A DNA stretch of 64,000 bases, from the NCBI GenBank assembly GCA_002343185.1, contig DDRT01000013.1, forward strand, positions 200,694-264,693. Reading direction: 5' to 3'. This stretch comes from Deltaproteobacteria bacterium UBA2409 (GTDB lineage Bacteria > Bdellovibrionota_C > UBA2361 > DDRT01). The notes beneath the pieces were generated by a model. That model made no database searches. It was not told the DNA's origin and worked only from the letters and a program-made list of their open reading frames with translations. A program made the translations under genes and the position numbers. Of this stretch, positions 26,280 to 33,595 are shown piece after piece; position 1 is the first letter of the stretch, and every line of letters starts with the position of its first letter.

Positions 26280-26639
26280 ATGAGAAAGATACTAATCATC
26301 GATGACGACATGACCGCACTGGATATTGTGGATTTTCTTTTCGAGGATAAGGGCTTTTCTGTTCTCAGGGGATCTGATGGGATTTCTGCTCTTGAGGTAA
26401 TCTCTAAGGAGATGCCGGATATAATTCTTATAGATCTTATGATGCCAAGAATGAGCGGTCAGGAGTGTGTTAAGGAATTAAGATCAAGAGGAATTACTAT
26501 TCCTATTATAGCCTTTACAGCTCTCGATGACCCAGAAGTCCATCAAGAAGCTTTAGATGCAGGATGCAATCTTGTTTTAACAAAGCCTTGTAAACCAGCG
26601 TTGCTTGTTCAGCATGTAGAAGAGCTACTTAGTCAGTAG
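26280..26639 (+). CDS. Single-domain response regulator (receiver only)
   Basis: The product is a stand-alone receiver. It has the acidic pair in IIDDD, the phospho-acceptor Asp in IILIDLMMP, Thr in AFTAL and Lys in LTKPC. No output domain is present, so it probably acts by protein contact, as CheY-like proteins do. I start it at the ATG at 26280; the longer TTG frame at 26262 adds six residues. Its 3' end overlaps the convergent FHA gene by 11 nt. The neighbours suggest phospho-signalling connected to the FHA and type III cluster. Confidence 0.9.
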   Translation: MRKILIIDDDMTALDIVDFLFEDKGFSVLRGSDGISALEVISKEMPDIILIDLMMPRMSGQECVKELRSRGITIPIIAFTALDDPEVHQEALDAGCNLVLTKPCKPALLVQHVEELLSQ

Positions 26640-26970
26640 AAAGCTTCAGCACTACTTCTCCAAAGACGATCTCATCACCAGGTTTAGCAATTGCCCTTTC
26701 TCCGCTGGGGATCTGAAAAAGACTACCGTTATGAAGAATGCTGGAGCCGTTAAGGCTTCCAAGATCTTCAACTTCAACACCAGTTTCAAGAAGATAAAGA
26801 TTAGCGTGCCTTCTTGAAACTTTGGCTGCTGAATCGGCTTTTGTTAGATCGATCTCTGGATGTAGTCTAGCAGCCTTGTCTGCCCTTCCAACTAAACTGG
26901 GAGACTTTGAGAGGATAAAGCTCTCTCCTTGAAATTCTCCTCTTGATATAATTAAGCTGTATGTCTTCAT
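26629..26970 (-). CDS. Single FHA-domain protein
   Basis: The protein of about 113 residues is one complete FHA domain: SLVGRADKAA, a conserved SRRHANL, VEDLGSLNGSSI, and GDEIVFGEVVLKL. It should bind phosphothreonine peptides in the cytoplasm. The ATG at 26970 is preferred over TTG at 26976. It is a fifth FHA unit within 5 kb and converges with the receiver gene. Confidence 0.88.
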   Translation of the reverse strand: MKTYSLIISRGEFQGESFILSKSPSLVGRADKAARLHPEIDLTKADSAAKVSRRHANLYLLETGVEVEDLGSLNGSSILHNGSLFQIPSGERAIAKPGDEIVFGEVVLKLSTD

Positions 26971-27165
26971 TTTCAAACGCTGTTATAAAATAATGTAATT
27001 TTATTTAAATATTTCCCAAAGTAAATCTATCGGTGTACTCTCGCTATCTAACTATATGAAGAAGATCGACACAAGATTCTTCATTTTGGTCTAATTAACG
27101 ATTTTTATGAAAGTCCAAGCCACATTATCCATCAGAACAGGGGCTTCCGGGCTAAGGAGATATCA

Positions 27166-28818
27166 ATGGTTCAACGAATGCTGGTCAATGCAGCACATCA
27201 TGAAGAATGCAGAATCGCTATTGCAGATGAAAAGACACTTCTCGAGTTCGAGGTTGAGTCTACAGCTTCTGTAAAATTAAAGGGCAACATTTATAAAGCA
27301 AAGGTGATAAGGGTAGAGCCAAGTCTTCAGGCTGCTTTTCTCGATATATCTGCCAATAGAAATGGATTCTTGCAGATTCATGATGTTCACCCTAACTGCT
27401 TTAGAAGACAGATCAAAAAAGTTCCTCACAATCGAATTAATATTCAGGATGTTTTAGCTCCTGGACAGGAACTTGTCGTGCAGGTCGTCAAAGAGGAACG
27501 CGAATCAAAGGGAGCTACCCTAACTACCTACCTATCCTTACCGGGTAGATACACGGTCTTAATGCCAGGATCTGAGCGAGGTGGGGTTTCCAGAAAGATT
27601 CAAGATATTGAAACTAGGAGAAGGCTAAAAAATTTGCGTGATGAGCTTCAGTTGCCAGACGGGATTGGAGTCATTATCAGAACCGCGGGACTAGATCGTT
27701 CTATGAGCGAGTTAGCACGAGATGTTTCTCTTCAACTCAAGCTATGGGAACGAATTCAGGAACAAGCGAAGGAAGCACCATGTCCGACTGTGCTTTATAG
27801 AGAAGGAGAACTAGCAAGTAGAGTAATCAGAGATTATTTTACACCTGAGGTAATGGAGATAATCGTTGATGATGAACCTACCTATCACAGAATCAGAGAT
27901 TTCACTGCTCAGACAATGCCCAGATACCGCTCAAGGGTTAAACTTTATCAACATAAAGATCCTATCTTTAGCCATTACGGACTGGACGAGCAAGTTGCAA
28001 CCACAAATTTACCAGAAGTAAGCCTTCCATCTGGAGGCTCAATAGTTATTGAACCATTAGAGGCACTTGTAGCTGTTGATGTTAACTCAGGAAAAGCCAC
28101 AGCAGGCGAAGGCATTGAAGAAACAGCCTATAGAACTAATCTTGAAGCTGCTGATGAGATAGCCCGACAACTAAGGCTGAGAGATCTCGGTGGCTTAGTT
28201 GTTATCGATTTTATCGATATGAACTCACCAAGGCATATACAAAACGTTGAAAAACGTGTCAGACAGGCAGTCAAATTAGACAAAGCTCGAGTTGAGGTTG
28301 GTAATATATCTAAATTCGGTCTTCTTGAGATGTCTCGTCAGAGAATAAGAGCATCCCTTGAGAGCCAAAGTATGACTAAATGTCAGCACTGCCAGGGAAC
28401 TGGAAGAGTAAGAAATCCAGAGATCGTAGCACTGGAAGTAATGAGAAAAATTCAAGCAGCTGTAGTTCAGGGTACTGTTGAGCTTATAAAAGCCAGACTA
28501 TCTCCAGGGCCTGCAATGTTTCTATTAAACAGAAAGAGAAGGGATATAGCAAAGCTTGAAGGCGAATATGATATACAGATATTGATAGTTGCTGATGCAA
28601 GACTTAGAGCTGATGAGTATGAGTTTGAGATCGAGGAATCTCAAGTCAAAGCAGATGATATCTCTGATAAACCTACCGTCTTAGAAACCGATGAGCCAGA
28701 TGAAGTCAAAACTTCTGCTAAAGAAAGTGTAGTCGAAAGATTACGAAGAATAAGAGAGAACCGAAAAAGAAAAAAGGCTCTTAGAGATGAGGCTACCCCT
28801 GCTGAGGAGCCTGCTTAA
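27166..28818 (+). CDS. rng: Ribonuclease E/G family endoribonuclease
   Basis: The enzyme processes rRNA and decays mRNA. An S1 domain lies at about residues 36-130 (KGNIYKAKVIRVEPSLQAAFLDI), the DNase I-like catalytic domain carries VAVDVNSGKAT and LGGLVVIDFIDM with the metal-binding Asp residues, and CQHCQGTGRV is the zinc link. At 550 residues it is longer than RNase G. The extra part is a charged tail ending in a Lys/Arg-rich coiled coil (VVERLRRIRENRKRKKALRD), too short for an RNase E degradosome scaffold. AAGGAG lies before the ATG, and the leader is about 190 nt from the divergent gene. Confidence 0.95.
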   Translation: MVQRMLVNAAHHEECRIAIADEKTLLEFEVESTASVKLKGNIYKAKVIRVEPSLQAAFLDISANRNGFLQIHDVHPNCFRRQIKKVPHNRINIQDVLAPGQELVVQVVKEERESKGATLTTYLSLPGRYTVLMPGSERGGVSRKIQDIETRRRLKNLRDELQLPDGIGVIIRTAGLDRSMSELARDVSLQLKLWERIQEQAKEAPCPTVLYREGELASRVIRDYFTPEVMEIIVDDEPTYHRIRDFTAQTMPRYRSRVKLYQHKDPIFSHYGLDEQVATTNLPEVSLPSGGSIVIEPLEALVAVDVNSGKATAGEGIEETAYRTNLEAADEIARQLRLRDLGGLVVIDFIDMNSPRHIQNVEKRVRQAVKLDKARVEVGNISKFGLLEMSRQRIRASLESQSMTKCQHCQGTGRVRNPEIVALEVMRKIQAAVVQGTVELIKARLSPGPAMFLLNRKRRDIAKLEGEYDIQILIVADARLRADEYEFEIEESQVKADDISDKPTVLETDEPDEVKTSAKESVVERLRRIRENRKRKKALRDEATPAEEPA

Positions 28819-28845
28819 GATATTTGAAAAAAGGTTAACTTTTTT

Positions 28846-28994
28846 TACTTGGGGGTCAGGATACTTGGGGGTCAGGCCGAAAGGCCTGACCAGGCAAAGG
28901 CTAGCAGCTGCCTGGTCAGGCCTTTCGGCCTGACCCCTGTATTCTTTCTTCGTCTGCTTGCGCAGACGATAGATCCTTCCGGCCTGACCCCTCC
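28846..28994. repeat. Nested palindromic element with 29-bp perfect arms plus inserted mini-hairpin
   Basis: A partial end (CTTGGGGGTCAGG, 28848-28860) is followed by a full element. Arms 28868-28896 and 28909-28937 are perfectly complementary over 29 bp around a 12-nt loop. The inner core is GAAA/TTTC, where other copies have GGGA/TCCC. Beyond it, 28939-28980 contains CGTCTGC-TTGC-GCAGACG and then another GGCCTGACCCC end. The mini-hairpin block is the reverse orientation of the blocks at 39670-39710 and 46885-46924. Confidence 0.9.
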
Positions 28995-29032
28995 CCCTTT
29001 GCCGGAACCAGCTTTGATTGTACTCTAATCAT

Positions 29033-29530
29033 GTGAGACTTCTTTTCCTTACTCTATTCATATCCATCTCTCTTGCCGAGCAGGTATCCGTTTCAAAGCA
29101 GATCCCTTATATTAAAAAAGTATGTGCTGTATTTGAACGAGATGGTAGAGCAGAATTCGTATTTGAACTTTTAAGCAAGACTCCTCTTAAAGATCCAAGT
29201 TGCCCTGCATGCTCACCTCTTACAATAGCCTTAAAGGCGTCCTGTAGGCCTGACAAGGGAGAGCCAGCAAAAAAACAAAGAGATCCACACCCATCTTTAC
29301 TTTATTGGACCACTATACTTGGTGATAGCATTAACGATGATAGAAAATCAGGATATATCTGGCAGGCTTTTGAAAAATTGTTATTTTTACTAACTGGGGA
29401 TTTTCCTGATCGACCTCCTGCAGAAAGAGAATATTTTGAGACATTTAGACATTATTTAATTATCAATAAAAAAACTGATGATAAGCCACTGGAAATTCCA
29501 ACAGTTAATGTAGGATCGCTTTTTGAGTAA
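29033..29530 (+). CDS. Small secreted protein of unknown function
   Basis: I start it at the GTG at 29033, which gives a clean signal peptide (MRLLFLTLFISISLAE); the longer TTG frame at 29018 adds five polar residues. The mature protein has a CPACSPLTIALKASC stretch that could make disulfides in the periplasm, and no domain I can name. Confidence 0.6.
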   Translation: MRLLFLTLFISISLAEQVSVSKQIPYIKKVCAVFERDGRAEFVFELLSKTPLKDPSCPACSPLTIALKASCRPDKGEPAKKQRDPHPSLLYWTTILGDSINDDRKSGYIWQAFEKLLFLLTGDFPDRPPAEREYFETFRHYLIINKKTDDKPLEIPTVNVGSLFE

Positions 29531-29551
29531 TTCCAATTATTGCCTTGTTTA

Positions 29552-29572
29552 GGTCAGGCTAAAAACCTGACC
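29552..29572. repeat. Short family palindrome
   Basis: GGTCAGG-CTAAAAA-CCTGACC lies between two convergent genes and matches the hairpins at 17152-17172 and 21643-21664. It could act as a terminator. Confidence 0.7.
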
Positions 29573-29589
29573 AGACAGATTTACTCATA

Positions 29590-30255
29590 CTATCTCCCCT
29601 GTGCCGAGGCACCACTTCTTCTTTTTAATAACTCTTTAATGATCGATTTTACTTTCTTAATCGATGATGTGAGAAGTTTTTTAAATCTGCTAGATTTTTT
29701 CGGATTAATAGGACTTTCCTCCTGACTTTGCTGCTCTAAAAACTCCTCTACTTTCTTCTTTGTTTCAATATTTCTGTTATGGCGGTCTGATTTTACCTCT
29801 TTGTCTTTTATGAAATTTACAACCTCTCTAACCCTAAGTTGAGTTTGCTGGGCCTGAAGTTTTGCCTCCTGATTTTCTGCTTCTTTTTTAGCTTTATGAT
29901 CATCAGTATCCCTTGCCTGATATTTTGCTTCAGAGACCGTTTTAGCTTTTGGTTGATGTTCTTCATTAGGGTTTAGATCTGCTCCAGGTTTAGACATATC
30001 AGCCCTTGGAACCTCTTTGTAGTCGACAGCAGCAGTCATGCTCTGTTTTCCTTCCTTAATTATGCTATCTGCCTGGACTGAGTTTAGTTTTCTAAGCTCA
30101 AAAGCAAGCTCCCCCATGCTTATCTTACCCTTCAGATACTTATCGATTAGGGAGTTAGAATTTGTACCTTCACGCAAAGAGTCCCTAAGGGAGGAATGCC
30201 CACCAATCCCTAGATTTTTAGGTTCATCAATCTTTTCATCAAGCTTAGGCTTCAC
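29590..30255 (-). CDS. Charged coiled-coil protein of unknown function
   Basis: The 221-residue protein starts at GTG and has no signal peptide or membrane segment. Residues 105-180 are a Lys/Glu/Gln-rich coiled coil (AKKEAENQEAKLQAQQTQLR) and the C-terminus is strongly basic (SRFKKLLTSSIKKVKSIIKE). Near the N-terminus KISMGELAFELRK (44-56) resembles KITPQELHYELNK (31-43) of the divergently encoded 1042-residue protein. A structural or secreted substrate role is conceivable, but the family is unknown to me. Confidence 0.65.
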   Translation of the reverse strand: MKPKLDEKIDEPKNLGIGGHSSLRDSLREGTNSNSLIDKYLKGKISMGELAFELRKLNSVQADSIIKEGKQSMTAAVDYKEVPRADMSKPGADLNPNEEHQPKAKTVSEAKYQARDTDDHKAKKEAENQEAKLQAQQTQLRVREVVNFIKDKEVKSDRHNRNIETKKKVEEFLEQQSQEESPINPKKSSRFKKLLTSSIKKVKSIIKELLKRRSGASAQGR

Positions 30256-30287
30256 TGCTATTAATAGTTATGATGTTTTTTCTTAGA

Positions 30288-30300
30288 TCTGTGTCACAGA
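30288..30300. promoter_or_regulatory. Small palindrome in a divergent intergenic region
   Basis: TCTGTGTCACAGA is a perfect 13-nt palindrome centred on T, in the 76-nt gap between two divergent genes. It has the size of a small operator and could coordinate both. Chance is not excluded. Confidence 0.3.
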
Positions 30301-30331
30301 ACACATTAACTAGCTAATAACACTTAGAAGT

Positions 30332-33300
30332 ATGCACATAGTAGGACTCCCTTATCCAGACAAGCTACCTGAGGTGGTAGTACCAGAACTTAAAACCCTT
30401 GGTGAGAAGATCTACTATGCTAAGATCACCCCCCAAGAGCTTCACTACGAGCTGAATAAACAATTTAGGGCCACAGAGCGAACTCTTAATGACCTGATTC
30501 AAATTGTAACTAAGGAAGAGATTGGGTGCTCAATTCAAAGCCATCCTGATTACTTTGAAGTTAGTGTGCTTAATTTGCCATCTAAAGTAACTTTTGTCCT
30601 TTATAAAGATGACCTCTACGTTCCAGAGTACCTAAAACCAGGCGAACTTAAATTTGATCAATCGGGTTCATTTTCATCTACCGAAAATCTACTCACATTA
30701 GGGCGGGCTATTTTTTTGTCTGCTTTGGGAAATGAGGATGCTAAAAGGTATCTATTAGAGCTTCCAAGGCCAATTGGAACTGATTATGCACCAAACACCG
30801 TAAGGGAGGTTCAAAAATCAATTGGAAGCTTTGCTACTAGCCTTGCCTTCGCTGCACTAAAAGTCATAAAGGAAAAAAAAGTTTTAATTACAGATGATAG
30901 TGAGATCAAAGCCAGGCTACATAGACTTCAAGTTATTGGATTAGGGGAAAGCTATAGCTTTAAGGATTATGTAGGAGATATGACCGATCTCGTTAAGATA
31001 ATTATAAAAGCTATTCCTGATCGAATCCTAAAGGGTACCGATCTACGTGAAAGAAGAGACTCGCTTGAAGAGTTCTATCAACACATTACCTCTAAAAATA
31101 AGTCCTCTTGTCCTAAAGGAAATCCACATATCAACTATCTTCACCTTCTTGAAGTGGCGATATCTTGTGGAGAAGCACAGCATTTAGCCATCATTGATAA
31201 CCCCTCATGGACTATGATTTTCAAGTCACCTTTAAGAGCTACAAGTCCAGTAAAAATTGAGGAGAAAAAGTTTAGGGATTATAGAGGCTGCATTAAGCAG
31301 ATGATGGGAGATCTGGTAGCTTCTCCTGAATTTCAAACTCTTGAGGATGATTCAATAAAAGCTCTCCGGTTACCAGCAAATAAAGAGGTAACCGATGAGG
31401 TATTGGTTGCAGAAACTGCTGCATACTGGGCTAACGAACTTGTTACAACACTAAATAGAGCTAAATCAAATGAATGGGATAGAGCAAAAGTGGCCGTAGT
31501 TATACTAAACCTATATCCTGCCTTAGCTCTACTTGCTGATATTACTCAATCGGCCTCATCTGAGGCTGCGTATCTAAAAGGAAGAGATCTTTATATTGCT
31601 GCAAATTGTATGGATCAGATTCCTGGGGATGCCATTCCAGCTTTGAAAATAGTTGCTGGACAGATTGCAAAATATACAGGGGCATCTTCCTTTGAAACCT
31701 TTGAAGATCTTAATCTGTGGGCTTATTACAACTCGGCTCAAACCAATGAGCCCCTTACTACTCCACCCTGGTTTGCTCCATATGAGTATACTGAAGCCTC
31801 AAAGCAATTATTTGACCATCTTCTAAATCCAAAAGGATTTACGAAAGACTACACTGAAGGAGTTTCTCACATTAAGGAGCAAGCCATATTAGAGGCGAGA
31901 TTAATATCTTGCTTAAACTCAGGAAGCTCAAAGCCATTTATCGAACTAGCAACTGAGCTTGGAATAACTCATGACCAGTCAATTAAAGAACTAGTTTTTG
32001 CAGTAATTGATCAAGGAAAGAAAGGTTTCTTTGCTTCTGAATTTGAAACACGTTCACAATTTGGAGGAGGTCCAAACGGCACATTAACTGATCAACAAAG
32101 AATCAGGTTAAACAAAATCCGCTCTGATTTAGAAAAAGCTATAACACCTAAAGAAACTCCTATAGAACAAATAAAAGGTGAGGTCGAGGAGCAACAGACA
32201 TTACAACTCCACTTAACCTCCTGGGGACTTACTGAGAAAGCTATTAAAAGAATCTTAACTGAAAATCCTGAGCTAGCTAATATTGTTTTTAGAAAAACTA
32301 ATATTCAAATAGATCAGATCTTCACACCTGAACAAATTGAGAAGATAGCTTCTAATTCTCCTGAGCTCTTTGAGCAAATAGCTAAAGGAGCTTTGAGTGA
32401 GGATAAATTAAGGTTAATTGAAGAAAACTTAGACCAGGTGCTTTCAGGCAAGATAAAGATATCACTTGCAAAACGATTAAGCTGGGATGGGGGTAAGAGA
32501 CAATATAAGAGCCATCCACAAGACTCGAAACTTGTTGATACTTTAGCAGAGAGAAGTAAAAGTTTTAAGCTAAATTTGAGACTTTTAGATGATCCATCAG
32601 GCTTAATAGAAGCCGCAACAACTCTTGACCGATTTGGGTTATCAAACGTAGAGATCCTTCAGGTCTTTGATAAAAACCCTAAGCTATATCTCCCAACTGA
32701 TAAGGGAGCTAGAACTTTTGGTGACTTCTTTTATCATGATTATTTAGAGATTATGCTCACGCGGTTCCAGTACAGTGAATCAGATATAAAAAGATTTATT
32801 CTAAAGCATCCTCAATCCTTAACACCAGAGTTTAGAGCTACTGTAGAGGCTTTAACTGAGCTATACACCGAGAGACATTTACTAGCCGAGCTTCCTAAGG
32901 CCATAAAACGACATAAATCACTAGTTACGACCCCAATTGAAAAAATTAATGAGAAGTTAGAAAGAGTTGAGACCCTGCTCTTAAGATTTGGGGTTAAACC
33001 ACATGAGAAATATATAGATGGCTCAAAACTTCCTGAAATCACACCTCTAAGCCTTTCTGATCAAGTTTTAGCATTTCACCCAGAGCTTCTTGAATTTAAT
33101 GGAGATAGAGCAAAAACTATTCTTTCTATGCTTACGAGTGAGTTCGAAGATTTAGATCTAAAAGATGTTGCTAGAGCATGTGATCTAAATCCTGTTGTTC
33201 TTGAAGCTGCGTTCAAGCATCCGGCAAAAAATGGCGATTTCTTTACATTTGCTCATCAACTAGAGAGAAGTATGCTTTTTACTTACGGAGATAAAGCGGT

Positions 33301-33460
33301 TAGATTTACCATTTCAAAATGGGAAAAACTTGGTCTTTCACACGAAGAGATTATCCAAAAAATTCGAGAGATAGAGATAGTTAAGGATAAAGGTAAAGTT
33401 GAAAACGATTCGGAAGAGCCACAACTAGACCCGGAATCAGAGTTAATATCCCAATATTAG
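30332..33460 (+). CDS. Giant cytoplasmic helical protein with mTERF-like repeats
   Basis: I do not recognise the 1042-residue protein as a whole. There is no signal peptide or membrane helix. The N-terminal 600 residues are mixed helical. From about residue 625 short helical units recur with the shape L-x-x-(F/L)-G-L/x-x-x-x-I...P-x-L: LTSWGLTEKAIKRILTENPE, LDRFGLSNVEILQVFDKNPK, LTRFQYSESDIKRFILKHPQ, WEKLGLSHEEIIQKIRE. This is close to the mTERF repeat consensus of organellar nucleic-acid-binding proteins, but I infer that only from pattern. A shared N-terminal motif links it to the divergent neighbour. Confidence 0.7.
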   Translation: MHIVGLPYPDKLPEVVVPELKTLGEKIYYAKITPQELHYELNKQFRATERTLNDLIQIVTKEEIGCSIQSHPDYFEVSVLNLPSKVTFVLYKDDLYVPEYLKPGELKFDQSGSFSSTENLLTLGRAIFLSALGNEDAKRYLLELPRPIGTDYAPNTVREVQKSIGSFATSLAFAALKVIKEKKVLITDDSEIKARLHRLQVIGLGESYSFKDYVGDMTDLVKIIIKAIPDRILKGTDLRERRDSLEEFYQHITSKNKSSCPKGNPHINYLHLLEVAISCGEAQHLAIIDNPSWTMIFKSPLRATSPVKIEEKKFRDYRGCIKQMMGDLVASPEFQTLEDDSIKALRLPANKEVTDEVLVAETAAYWANELVTTLNRAKSNEWDRAKVAVVILNLYPALALLADITQSASSEAAYLKGRDLYIAANCMDQIPGDAIPALKIVAGQIAKYTGASSFETFEDLNLWAYYNSAQTNEPLTTPPWFAPYEYTEASKQLFDHLLNPKGFTKDYTEGVSHIKEQAILEARLISCLNSGSSKPFIELATELGITHDQSIKELVFAVIDQGKKGFFASEFETRSQFGGGPNGTLTDQQRIRLNKIRSDLEKAITPKETPIEQIKGEVEEQQTLQLHLTSWGLTEKAIKRILTENPELANIVFRKTNIQIDQIFTPEQIEKIASNSPELFEQIAKGALSEDKLRLIEENLDQVLSGKIKISLAKRLSWDGGKRQYKSHPQDSKLVDTLAERSKSFKLNLRLLDDPSGLIEAATTLDRFGLSNVEILQVFDKNPKLYLPTDKGARTFGDFFYHDYLEIMLTRFQYSESDIKRFILKHPQSLTPEFRATVEALTELYTERHLLAELPKAIKRHKSLVTTPIEKINEKLERVETLLLRFGVKPHEKYIDGSKLPEITPLSLSDQVLAFHPELLEFNGDRAKTILSMLTSEFEDLDLKDVARACDLNPVVLEAAFKHPAKNGDFFTFAHQLERSMLFTYGDKAVRFTISKWEKLGLSHEEIIQKIREIEIVKDKGKVENDSEEPQLDPESELISQY

Positions 33461-33467
33461 AATTTTT

Positions 33468-33571
33468 AACTTGGGGATCAGCAAGAATTTGACTGGTCTG
33501 GTTTTCTTGTCCTCCGAAGCTTCAGCGAAGGGGGAAACCAGACCTTCAAAAGGACTGGCTTCAGCCAGTCC
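33468..33571. repeat. Family palindromes with inserted CTCCGAAGC hairpin
   Basis: A CTTGGGGATCAG end (33470-33481) is followed by GGTCTGGTTTTC...GGAAACCAGACC (33495-33544, one mismatch). Its loop carries CCTCCGAAGC-TTCA-GCGAAGG, a stem with a GAA/GAA internal loop. Then comes GGACTGGCT-TC-AGCCAGTCC (33552-33571). A sister copy of the first hairpin is at 37460-37514. Confidence 0.75.
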
Positions 33572-33595
33572 AGATATACATTAAAAAACAACTAA

